Of a stretch of DNA of 64,000 bases, positions 55,130-63,060 are shown piece after piece. Both the position numbers and the translations under genes were made by a program. The stretch lies in NCBI RefSeq assembly GCF_902830275.1, contig NZ_CADESW010000008.1, positions 62,001 to 126,000 on the forward strand, written 5' to 3'. A model generated the notes under the pieces. It saw only the letters and a program-made list of their open reading frames with translations, was not told the origin of the DNA and did no database searches. The DNA is from Burkholderia stagnalis (GTDB lineage Bacteria > Pseudomonadota > Gammaproteobacteria > Burkholderiales > Burkholderiaceae). Numbering within the stretch: the first letter of the stretch is position 1; every line of letters starts with the position of its first letter.

Positions 55130-55626
55130 AGCCCGAGCCCCTTCGTGACGACCGCGCGCTGCGCATGCACGGCCGCGCCGTCCGTCGCCTGCGCGCGCGC
55201 CGCGCGGATCTCGTCGGCCGTAAACGGCTTTGCCGCGCCATGCTTCGCGTTCAGGTCGAACACGACGTAGTTCAGCACTTGCGCGAGATCCTCGTCGCTC
55301 GTGCCCGCGAACGACGGCATCTTGAAGTTGTAGGTCTTGTCGCGCACCTTGATCTCGCCGAACATGCCGCTCAGCAGCGTCGCCACGAGCTGCGCGCGCC
55401 CCTGCGCGAGCGTCGCGTACTTGCCCGGATACTCGGTGAGCGGCGGCGCGAGCCCGTCCTGGCCGCGGCCGCCCGCCTGATGGCACACCGCGCATTGCGC
55501 GTCGAACAGGCCCTTGCCGGCGGCGTAACGCGCGCCCTGCTGTGCGTGGCCGATACCCGGCATCGTCAACGATGCGGCCGCCGTCACGCAGGCGGCCAGA
55601 ATCTTTCCAGCGTGCTTCCCTTTCAT
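55126..55626 (-). CDS. Mono-haem cytochrome c, first of the amine dehydrogenase operon
   Basis: A 166-residue periplasmic cytochrome: signal peptide KILAACVTAAASLTMPGIGHAQ, haem motif C45-A-V-C-H49, conserved NFKMPSFAGTSDEDLAQVLNYV near the methionine ligand and a Thr-rich C-terminal tail. The start overlaps the light-chain stop by four bases (ATGA). Likely carries electrons from the TTQ enzyme. Confidence 0.88.
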   Translation of the reverse strand: MKGKHAGKILAACVTAAASLTMPGIGHAQQGARYAAGKGLFDAQCAVCHQAGGRGQDGLAPPLTEYPGKYATLAQGRAQLVATLLSGMFGEIKVRDKTYNFKMPSFAGTSDEDLAQVLNYVVFDLNAKHGAAKPFTADEIRAARAQATDGAAVHAQRAVVTKGLGL

Positions 55627-56153
55627 TGCCTGGCCGCTCCAAGAAGAACCGAAACCGAACAGTGGTAATTCGCGTTGCCGTTCGCCATGCACCAGTTGAT
55701 GTCGTTGTTGAGCGACAGCTTGTACAGCGGCTTCTCGCGTTCGTTGCGATTGCAGAAGCACTTGCCGCACGACGTCTTGCCGCAGCAATCGTTGTACGAC
55801 ACGATGTAGTCCGTGCCGTCGCGCGGATTGCGGCAGGTGCCGATCCACGTGATCGGCGACGGCGTCGTGCCGGGCGGGCAGCTGCTCGACGTGCCGCCGC
55901 AGCAGCTGCACAGCCAGCCGTCGATCGCGCAGTATTTCCAGTAGTCGCAGCTCATCGGATCGTCGCCGGCCCCGGCCGCGGCCGATGCCCCCGATGCGGC
56001 ATCGGCCGCATACGCGGTGCGGTCGACGGGCAACAGCGGCAGCAGCGACGTGCCGAGCAAGACCTTGCCGAGCGTCGCCATCGCGCTGCGCCGCGAGCTG
56101 CGTTGCGCGACGCTGCGCGCCGAGCGCTCGAACCATGAATCAAACACACCCAT
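55623..56153 (-). CDS. aauA: TTQ amine dehydrogenase light chain (aromatic amine type)
   Basis: The 176-residue beta subunit carries tryptophan tryptophylquinone. A twin-arginine signal (SSRRSAMATLGKVLLG) leads to a cysteine-rich mature chain with the two cofactor tryptophans W80 (AIDGWLC) and W154 (NDINWC) and about a dozen cysteines for disulfides, all in family spacing. The ATG at 56153 with GGAGAA seven bases upstream is preferred to a GTG at 56168. MauA and AauA are close relatives; absence of amicyanin and MauG and presence of c cytochromes favour the aromatic amine enzyme. Confidence 0.88.
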   Translation of the reverse strand: MGVFDSWFERSARSVAQRSSRRSAMATLGKVLLGTSLLPLLPVDRTAYAADAASGASAAAGAGDDPMSCDYWKYCAIDGWLCSCCGGTSSSCPPGTTPSPITWIGTCRNPRDGTDYIVSYNDCCGKTSCGKCFCNRNEREKPLYKLSLNNDINWCMANGNANYHCSVSVLLGAARQ

Positions 56154-56189
56154 GTCGTTGTTCTCCACTGAGATTGAAAGAGGCGCGCG

Positions 56190-56813
56190 TCACACGTGCT
56201 GCGCGTGGCCATCGTGGCGAGCGCTGCCGTGCACGAACGCCTGGAGCGACTCGACGCCGCGCTCCTTCGCCTCGAACAGGCTCTCGAGGTGCTCGCGCGT
56301 GTTGACGAGGCCCTTTGCGCGCACCGTGCCGGTTTCGTCGAGCAGCACCGCATACGGCAGCTTGCCGATCTGGTACGCGAGGCCGAGCTCCTGCGACAGC
56401 AGGTACGGGAAGCGGCCGAGGTCGTGCTTGCGCGCGAAGCGGGTGTGCTCGTCGAGCTCGCCGTCGCTCGCGAGCACGATGTTCACGGGCGTCGCTTCGC
56501 TCGCCTGCAGCGACGGCAGCAGCGGCAGCAGCTTCTTGCAGACCGGGCACGTCGGCGACAGGAAGAACAGCAGCGTGGCCTTGCCCGACGCGTCGATGCC
56601 GCCGACCTTCACCGGCGTGCCGCGAATGTCGGCCAGCTCGAACACCGGCGCGATCGAGCCGACCGCGGGGCCCTTGTCGATCATCAGCGCGCCGGCCGGC
56701 ATGATGCGTTCGTACAGGATGCCGACCTGGCGAACCATCGCGAAACAGATCGCGCCGAGCGCGAGCACGGCGATCCACAGCAAGGCGGTAGAAACGGTGA
56801 GAGCGGTTTGCAT
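56190..56813 (-). CDS. aauD: MauD/AauD thioredoxin-like maturation protein
   Basis: A 207-residue membrane-anchored thioredoxin-fold protein: N-terminal membrane helix (about 5-30), then FFLSPTCPVCKKLLP with the redox pair C89-C92. It forms or isomerises disulfides in the cysteine-rich light chain. Its start shares a base with the mauE-type stop. Confidence 0.9.
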   Translation of the reverse strand: MQTALTVSTALLWIAVLALGAICFAMVRQVGILYERIMPAGALMIDKGPAVGSIAPVFELADIRGTPVKVGGIDASGKATLLFFLSPTCPVCKKLLPLLPSLQASEATPVNIVLASDGELDEHTRFARKHDLGRFPYLLSQELGLAYQIGKLPYAVLLDETGTVRAKGLVNTREHLESLFEAKERGVESLQAFVHGSARHDGHAQHV

Positions 56814-57367
56814 CAGGAATTCCTCAGGTGGGAAAGGCGCGGCACATTGGCCAGCAGCACGTCGGCGGTGAGCAGCGTGCAGACGATCAGCAGCACGGCG
56901 AAGAACAGCGTCAGGTAGTCGAACCACACGACCGCGCGGGCGGCCGGCTCGGCGAACGCGGTCGCGGCCAGCGCCGCGAGCAGCAGCGCGCGTGCGACGT
57001 GGAACCCGCCGATGCCGCGCGGCGCGTCCGGCCGCGTCGCGGCAAAACCCGAGCAGCCGCAATCGATGTCGGTATGGCCGCGCAGGATGTTGATCGCGAG
57101 CGCGGCGGCGAACGCGAGCAGCAGCGCGACCAGCACGCCCGCGCCGATCGTGCGCGTATCGGGAAACAGCAGCGCCGCGGCGCCGAGCACTTCGGCGAGC
57201 GGCAGCGCGAACGCCGCGGGCGCGGTCAGCGCATCGGGCAGCAGGCGGTAGCCGCCGAGCGCGTCGCGGAACGCGGCAGGCCGCCGCATCTTGGCGGCCG
57301 CGCCGAGCAGCACGACGATGGCCGCGCCGGCCTGCGCGCCCGTGGCGAGTACAGGATCGATCGTCAT
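56813..57367 (-). CDS. aauE: MauE/AauE membrane maturation protein
   Basis: A 184-residue DoxX-like membrane protein with four to five hydrophobic segments and the motif TDIDCGCSGF between segments three and four, whose cysteines are thought to feed electrons to MauD. Seven bases after the heavy-chain gene. Confidence 0.9.
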   Translation of the reverse strand: MTIDPVLATGAQAGAAIVVLLGAAAKMRRPAAFRDALGGYRLLPDALTAPAAFALPLAEVLGAAALLFPDTRTIGAGVLVALLLAFAAALAINILRGHTDIDCGCSGFAATRPDAPRGIGGFHVARALLLAALAATAFAEPAARAVVWFDYLTLFFAVLLIVCTLLTADVLLANVPRLSHLRNS

Positions 57368-57374
57368 CGCGGCC

Positions 57375-58532
57375 TCACGGGTTGACGAGCAGCGACGACG
57401 TGCTGCCGACCTGCTTCTCGACGTGCAGCAGCCGGCCCGTCAGCGCATCCATCACGACCAGGTCGGACGTCGGCGTCAGCCCGTAGAACAGCGGCTTGTC
57501 GTCCGCGCTGACCTGGATCGACAGGAGCGGATCGATTTTCTGCTGCGCGAGATCCCAGCGCGCGACGCGCTGCTTCGTCTGCAGGTCGACCACCCAAACT
57601 TGCGTACCGGGTTCCTTGTGCGAGCCCTCCCCGCCCTTGTGCATCGCCACGTAATAGCGGTGCAGCTTCGCGTTCACGGCCGTCTGCTGCATGCCGCCCG
57701 GGCGCCAGCCCTCGGCGCGCTCGGCGTCCGTCAGCAGCGACCACGGCGCGCCGAACACGGCCTTGTCACCGCGGAAATCGGCGCTGCGCACGCTCCCGCC
57801 GAACGTCGTGAACAGATAGCCGCCCTGGTACGGCGACGCGTTGACGAAGGCCGGATCGCGATCCACGTCGATGAACGCGTCCGACATCGTGCGCTTCGCT
57901 TCGCGGCCCTTCGCATCGAGCATGACGGTGAGCGCCTTGCCGCTTTCGCACAGCGACGTGAAGCGGTCGTTCGCCGACGGATACGCGAGCACGCACGCGG
58001 CCATGTCGATCTCCGGCAGCACCTTGCGCGTCGCCACGTCGATCACCGTCATCGACGCGGCCGGCGTGATGTTCGCGACATACAGCCGCCTGCCGTCCGC
58101 GCTGAACGCCGTGTTGTACGGCGACGGCACGTGCTGCGCATGCTTCGGCGGAATCGCGATCTCGCCCGTGTGAGCAAGCGTCGTGTTGTCGGTGAGCTCG
58201 ACCACATCGGTGCGCGTGCCGTGCGAGCCGCGCGAGAAATAGGTCGTCGCCACGTAGCTCGTCCGGTGATCGGGCGAGATCGCCAGGCCCGGGCCGAACC
58301 CGCCGTCGATCTGGCCGAGCAGCTTCTTCGCGTCGGCGTCGTACACGTGGATGCGCCCGTCGGTCATCGACGGCATCGACATGTCGACGATGAACACCTC
58401 GTGCGGATGCCACGGCGGCATCTTCTTCACGACCAGCTCTTCCGGCTTCTCGATTGCGTGCGCGGCGCCGCTCCAGGCCGCCGCGCATGACAGCGCCGCC
58501 GCGATCACAGCGGTGCGTCGCCTTGTCTTCAT
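57375..58532 (-). CDS. aauB: TTQ amine dehydrogenase heavy chain (aromatic amine type)
   Basis: A 385-residue periplasmic seven-bladed beta-propeller with a signal peptide (TAVIAAALSCAAAWSGAAHA). Blade motifs HPHEVFIVDMSMPSMTDGRIHVYDAD, FSADGRRLYVANITPAASMTVIDV and WVVDLQTKQRVARW match MauB/AauB. With the light chain it forms an alpha2beta2 enzyme that oxidises primary amines to aldehydes and ammonia. First gene of the five-protein set plus cytochromes. Confidence 0.9.
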   Translation of the reverse strand: MKTRRRTAVIAAALSCAAAWSGAAHAIEKPEELVVKKMPPWHPHEVFIVDMSMPSMTDGRIHVYDADAKKLLGQIDGGFGPGLAISPDHRTSYVATTYFSRGSHGTRTDVVELTDNTTLAHTGEIAIPPKHAQHVPSPYNTAFSADGRRLYVANITPAASMTVIDVATRKVLPEIDMAACVLAYPSANDRFTSLCESGKALTVMLDAKGREAKRTMSDAFIDVDRDPAFVNASPYQGGYLFTTFGGSVRSADFRGDKAVFGAPWSLLTDAERAEGWRPGGMQQTAVNAKLHRYYVAMHKGGEGSHKEPGTQVWVVDLQTKQRVARWDLAQQKIDPLLSIQVSADDKPLFYGLTPTSDLVVMDALTGRLLHVEKQVGSTSSLLVNP

Positions 58533-58752
58533 GTCGCCTCCAGTAGGGATTCACGTTGTGTGCGGCGACTGTAGATCGACAAAAAATTCGGCCAGCACCG
58601 AGACCGGCAACGCGTTCGTGCCGATTCGGGATATTGGCAATCCTGCTGAAAGGGACACCGCGCCGAGCCGCCCGGATTAACCCTCGCCCACCTTGCGCCG
58701 ACCGTGCGGCCGGTTTACGCTTGCGCGGTCTGATCGAGGCGCCGGAGGCTCT
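58533..58752. promoter_or_regulatory. Divergent control region of amine dehydrogenase and AraC-type gene
   Basis: The 220 bases lie between the minus-strand heavy-chain start and the plus-strand regulator and must hold both promoters. The AT-rich section is 58570-58650 (GTAGATCGACAAAAAATTC). No clear repeat pair was found. Confidence 0.45.
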
Positions 58753-59715
58753 GTGTTCGTGCATCACCAGTCATTCGACGACGCGGACCAGCACGCCAAC
58801 GCGCTGCGGGGCTGGGAGCAGCGCTACGACCAGATCGGCTCGGGCGCGTATCGCAGCGTCGTCAAGCAGGTCGCGCTGGATGGCGTCCAGCTGTTCCAGG
58901 AAGCCGCGAACGTTCGCGTGCACCAGCGCGGGCACCTGCCGCCCGGGCAAACCGTGTTCGGCATCCCGCTCACCGGCGCGGGCGCCTTCGCGTTCGGCGG
59001 CGCGCGCATCGAGCACGGCGCGATCGTGATGACGCGCGGCGGCACGCCGTTCGAACTGCATTGCCCCGGCGACATGTCGCTGATCTGCGTCGTCGTCGAT
59101 GCCGAGCTCGCACTGCACATCTCCGACGCGGCCAGCGTCAAGCTCGACGACCGCCTGTTCCGGCACGGCGTCGTCGGCATGCCGAATGCCGCCTGCGTGC
59201 GGGCCGGCCTGCAGATCGCGACGCTGCTCGAACGCGTGCTCGCGTCGCCCGCCGCCTTCGACGCCCCGCACACGCAGCAGGCGCTGCGCGGCGAGGTGGG
59301 CGACGTGCTCGCCGAACTGCTCGCCTACCGGGTGCCCGCGCCGGCGAACCGGCTCACGCACGCATGCCGCGCCGACATCGTGCGCCGCGTGCACGACTAC
59401 GTGATCGACCATCCCGAGGAACCCGTCGACATCCAGCGCCTGTGCGCGCAACTGCGCGTCAGCCGGCGCACGATGCAGAACAGCTTCCAGTCCGTCGTGC
59501 AGACCGGCCCGTTGAGCTACATGCGCTCGCTGCGCCTGGCGCAGGTCAGGCGGCTGCTGCTCGACCGGCGGCAGGCCGACCTGCCGATCAGCGACGCGGC
59601 CGCGCAATGGGGCTTCATCCATCTCGGCCATTTCGCGAACGCATACAAGGCACAGTTCGGCGAGCTGCCGTCGGCGACCGCGCGCCGCGCGGCGCATCAC
59701 GCCCAAACCCGCTGA
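58753..59715 (+). CDS. AraC-family regulator, likely of amine dehydrogenase
   Basis: A 320-residue activator of the EutR/FeaR-like group. The N-terminal about 200 residues form a cupin-like sensor (FGIPLTGAGAFAFGG, IVMTRGGTPFELHCPGDMSL) and the C-terminal HTH pair contains VDIQRLCAQLRVSRRTMQNSFQSV and the signature DAAAQWGFIHLGHFANAYKAQFG. The GTG start (VFVHHQ) has GGAGG four to five bases upstream. Divergent from the amine dehydrogenase operon, so it probably activates it in response to the amine. Confidence 0.85.
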   Translation: MFVHHQSFDDADQHANALRGWEQRYDQIGSGAYRSVVKQVALDGVQLFQEAANVRVHQRGHLPPGQTVFGIPLTGAGAFAFGGARIEHGAIVMTRGGTPFELHCPGDMSLICVVVDAELALHISDAASVKLDDRLFRHGVVGMPNAACVRAGLQIATLLERVLASPAAFDAPHTQQALRGEVGDVLAELLAYRVPAPANRLTHACRADIVRRVHDYVIDHPEEPVDIQRLCAQLRVSRRTMQNSFQSVVQTGPLSYMRSLRLAQVRRLLLDRRQADLPISDAAAQWGFIHLGHFANAYKAQFGELPSATARRAAHHAQTR

Positions 59716-59778
59716 GGCCGCGGCAAAACCCGTCATAATCCGCAGCGGGCTGCCCGGCCCTCGCGCCGCCCCACGTTC

Positions 59779-60747
59779 ATGGCCACCCCGCTCCCCACTC
59801 CGATGCCCGAGGATTTCCATTTCCTGCTGATGCCCGGCTTCTCCGCACTCGGCTTCATGTCCGCGGTGGAGCCGCTGCGCGTGGCAAACCGCTTTCGCAG
59901 CGAGCTGTACCGCTGGCACGTGCTCAGCGCGGACGGTGCGCCGGTGGCCGCGAGCAACGGCATCCCGGTCGCCGCGCAGGCCGCGTACGCGGACGTCGAG
60001 CGCGTCGGCACGGTGTTCGTCGTCGCGGGCTTCGACCCGCTCGTCTGCTATACGCGCGCGCTCGCCGACTGGCTGCGGCGCCAGAACCGGCACGGCGCGA
60101 CGCTCGGCGGCATCGACACCGGCAGCTTCGTGCTCGCCGAAGCCGGGCTGTTCGACCCGTCGCACCCGCTCACGCTGCATTGGGAGGCGCTCGCCGCGTT
60201 CCGCGAGCGCTATCCGGACCTGAAGGCCACCCAGGAACTGTTCGAGATCGGCGAGCGGCGCATCACCTGCGCGGGCGGCACCGCGTCGATCGACATGATG
60301 CTCGACCTGATCGGGCGGCGGCACGGCGCGGATCTCGCGGCCGCGATCTCCGAGCAGTTCGTCGTCAGCCGGATCCGCCAGCGTTCCGACAGCCAGCGGC
60401 TCGAAATCGCCGCGCGCTACGGCGTGCACAACCGCAAGCTGATCCAGGTGATCGGCACGATGCAGCGCCACATGGAGAACCCGCTCGGCCCCGACGCGCT
60501 CGCCGGCGAAGTCGCGATCACGCGCCGCCAGCTCGAGCGCCTGTTCAGCGCGACGCTGAACGACACGCCGACGCGCTTCTACCTGAACCTGCGGCTCGAC
60601 CGCGCGCGCGAACTGCTGCAGCAGACCGACATGAGCATCACGTCGGTGTGCGTCGCGTGCGGCTTCGAGTCGCCGTCGCATTTTTCGCGCACCTATCGTG
60701 CGCGTTTCGGCACGAGCCCGCGCAGCGATCGCCGCGTGCTGCGCTGA
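59779..60747 (+). CDS. cdhR: CdhR-like AraC/GlxA-type regulator of carnitine genes
   Basis: A 322-residue regulator with a DJ-1/GATase1-like domain (FLLMPGFSALGFMSAVEPLRVANRFR, AGGTASIDMMLDL) and C-terminal AraC HTH (VAITRRQLERLFSATLNDTPTRFYL, VACGFESPSHFSRTYRARFG). This class includes CdhR and GbdR, the carnitine and betaine regulators of Pseudomonas. Its likely targets, caiX-cdhCAB, lie 5.5 kb away beyond the amine dehydrogenase operon. Sequence alone does not exclude GbdR; proximity to cdh favours CdhR. Confidence 0.82.
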   Translation: MATPLPTPMPEDFHFLLMPGFSALGFMSAVEPLRVANRFRSELYRWHVLSADGAPVAASNGIPVAAQAAYADVERVGTVFVVAGFDPLVCYTRALADWLRRQNRHGATLGGIDTGSFVLAEAGLFDPSHPLTLHWEALAAFRERYPDLKATQELFEIGERRITCAGGTASIDMMLDLIGRRHGADLAAAISEQFVVSRIRQRSDSQRLEIAARYGVHNRKLIQVIGTMQRHMENPLGPDALAGEVAITRRQLERLFSATLNDTPTRFYLNLRLDRARELLQQTDMSITSVCVACGFESPSHFSRTYRARFGTSPRSDRRVLR

Positions 60748-61014
60748 TGCGCTGATGCGCTCGCGCAAACCATCAGGCTTGCGCACAAAATCGCGGAATA
60801 TTGCGTATTCCGGCAACAATCGCCGCTGCTCGCTGAACAATTCCGCCAATTACTCGACGAATCGAAGCAGCCTTCGAAAATAAATTGCAATTTCGTCGAA
60901 AATGTTCTGTAACATATCCCAAAATTAGATAGGCAGCCTAAGTAGACGAGAATCCGGGCCGACATGCGTCGAGCCCGCCTGCTGCCGATTGGTCATTGAT
61001 CCGAGGGGTATGAC
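60748..61014. other. AT-rich intergenic region before the secreted peptidases
   Basis: Notably low G+C at 60770-60950 (GGAAAATAAATTGCAATTTCG-type sequence). It is the probable promoter zone of the metallopeptidase. No gene recognised. Confidence 0.4.
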
Positions 61015-61128
61015 ATGACGATGTTCGATACGCCGTCGCCGCACCCGCCTGCCGTCCGCTTCTCCCCGTCTTCCGCCACCCGGCGGCGCGCCTTCGCGCC
61101 ATCGCCGGGCTGTTTCATTTCGACCTGA
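61015..61128 (+). CDS. Possible 37-residue leader ORF before the metallopeptidase
   Basis: An ATG preceded by GAGGGG at suitable spacing opens a 37-codon frame rich in Pro, Ser and Arg, ending 138 bases before the metallopeptidase. It may be a leader or chance; there is no family. Confidence 0.22.
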   Translation: MTMFDTPSPHPPAVRFSPSSATRRRAFAPSPGCFIST

Positions 61129-61266
61129 CGTTTAGGGTTCCTGAGTCTCACGCAGCACCGCAATGCGCACTGACGTGCCGGCTTGCGCAAGCCGGCGCGC
61201 GGGCCATGTCGTACCTGCGTTCCATGAGGGCGCGGGCTTCCCCAACCGTTGAAGAAAGGATCTCGT

Positions 61267-62982
61267 ATGCAGACATCACGCAAGGCATTGCCGTTGGCAT
61301 TGAGCATCGCACTGGGTTTCGGCATCGCATGCGGCGCGGCGGCGGCCGATCACAAGAACGGCGACCCGCAGGCGTCGAGCCTGCGCGAAAGCCTGACGCG
61401 CGGCGTCGCGCCGCCGGCCGCGAAGTCGGATTCGGCCACCGGCCAGTATCGTTCGGACGGCGTCGCGGTCACGCTGTACAACCCGGCCTACCACACCAAG
61501 CAGGCCGCCGCGACGCCGGCCGACACCGCGCGCGGCTTCGTCACGTCGCAGGCCACGCAGCTCGGGCTCGACGCGGCCGCGCTCGCGAGCCTCGTGGTCG
61601 CGTCGGAGCGCAAGGATCCCGACTTCACCGTCGTGCGCTTCGAGCAGCGGGCGGGCGGCCTGCCGGTGTACGGCAGCGAGATCGCGGTGACGGTCGCGAA
61701 GGACGGCCGCATCCTGTACGTCGCCAGCAACACGATCAGCGGCGCCGTCGTGAAGGCCCGCAAGACGCAGGCCGTCGACCAGCAGCAGGCGCTCGACCGC
61801 GCACGCGCGTATCTCGGCGTGAGCGGCTTCACGAATATCGACGCGAAGCTCGTCGCATTCGTCGATGCCGCCGGCACGCATACCGCGTGGAAGGTGCGCG
61901 GCCGGCCGCAGGGCGGCCCGAAGGGCGACTGGGAGCTGCTGATCGACGCGGACAGCGGCGAAGTGCTGCGCGCCGAGGACAAGGCGTTCTACGCGACCGA
62001 CGGCACGGGCTACGTGTTCCGTCCGGATCCGCTGTCGCCGACGAAAAGCAGCTACGGCAGCACCGGCTACAAGGACAACAGCGATGCGGATTCCACGCAG
62101 CTGAGCGCCGCGCGCGTGCGCGTGACGCTGAAGGATCTCGCGCTGTCGGGGTCGAGCTACCGGCTGTCGGGCCCGTACGCCGTGTGCACCGACTTCGACG
62201 CGCCGAACGACAACGCGTGCCCGGTGCAGTCGACGCCGACCTTCGAGTTCACGCGGAAGAACCTGTACTTCGAGGCGGTCAACGCGTACTACCACATCGA
62301 CACGTTCCTGCGCTACGTGAACCAGACGCTCGGCATCAAGGCGACGCCGTACCAGTACGCGGGCGGCGTGCAGTACGACCCGCACGGCGAATCCGGCGCC
62401 GACAACTCGTCGTATTCGTCGGGCAGCGGCAGGCTGACGTTCGGCCAGGGCGGCGTCGACGATGCGGAAGACGCCGACGTGGTGATCCACGAGCTCGGCC
62501 ACGGCATCCACGACTGGGTGACGAACGGCGGGCTGTCGCAGCAGGAAGGGCTCTCGGAAGGCACCGGCGACTACCTCGCCGCGGCCTACAGCCGCGACTT
62601 CAACCAGTGGAGCCCGTCGGACGCGCAGTACAACTGGGTCTTCAACTGGGACGGCCACAACGAGTTCTGGGGCGGGCGCGTGACCAACTGGAACGTCGGC
62701 CGCACCTATGCACAGGCACGCGGCGCCGAGATCCACACGGCCGGCCAGTACTGGGCCTCGTGCAACCTGGTCGCGCGCGACGCGATCGGCGGCGCCGCGA
62801 TGGACAAGGCGTTCCTGAAGGGGCTGTCGATGACCAACGGCTCGACCAACCAGAAGGCGGCCGCGCAGGCCGTGATCACCGCCGCGTCCACGCTCGGCTA
62901 CAGCGCCGCGCAAATCACCGCGATCGGCGATGCGTACAACAAGAGCTGCACGTATGGCGTCACGGTTCCGAAGAAGTCGTAA
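61267..62982 (+). CDS. Secreted zinc metallopeptidase with FTP propeptide (thermolysin/fungalysin superfamily)
   Basis: A 571-residue exported protease: signal peptide (LPLALSIALGFGIACGAAAA, cleavage near 26), a fungalysin/thermolysin propeptide region about 30-230 with GGLPVYGSEIAVTVAKDGR, and a catalytic domain with zinc motif HELGHGIHDW near 407 and third-ligand region EGLSEGTGDYLA about 28 residues later. The spacing is closer to M36/fungalysin than to the M4 zinc proteases ZmpA and ZmpB of B. cenocepacia. AAAGGA precedes the start. Followed 78 bases later by an M28 aminopeptidase. Confidence 0.88.
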   Translation: MQTSRKALPLALSIALGFGIACGAAAADHKNGDPQASSLRESLTRGVAPPAAKSDSATGQYRSDGVAVTLYNPAYHTKQAAATPADTARGFVTSQATQLGLDAAALASLVVASERKDPDFTVVRFEQRAGGLPVYGSEIAVTVAKDGRILYVASNTISGAVVKARKTQAVDQQQALDRARAYLGVSGFTNIDAKLVAFVDAAGTHTAWKVRGRPQGGPKGDWELLIDADSGEVLRAEDKAFYATDGTGYVFRPDPLSPTKSSYGSTGYKDNSDADSTQLSAARVRVTLKDLALSGSSYRLSGPYAVCTDFDAPNDNACPVQSTPTFEFTRKNLYFEAVNAYYHIDTFLRYVNQTLGIKATPYQYAGGVQYDPHGESGADNSSYSSGSGRLTFGQGGVDDAEDADVVIHELGHGIHDWVTNGGLSQQEGLSEGTGDYLAAAYSRDFNQWSPSDAQYNWVFNWDGHNEFWGGRVTNWNVGRTYAQARGAEIHTAGQYWASCNLVARDAIGGAAMDKAFLKGLSMTNGSTNQKAAAQAVITAASTLGYSAAQITAIGDAYNKSCTYGVTVPKKS

Positions 62983-63060
62983 TCCCGCAGCAGGCCGGGC
63001 CGATCGCACACCCTGCGAGCCGCCCTCTTTTTCGACATCACTACCCTGATGAGATCGAAC

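Noticed and set aside
54587..55626. MauG candidate among the two cytochromes
   Set aside because: Each has only one CxxCH motif; MauG needs two and is much longer.
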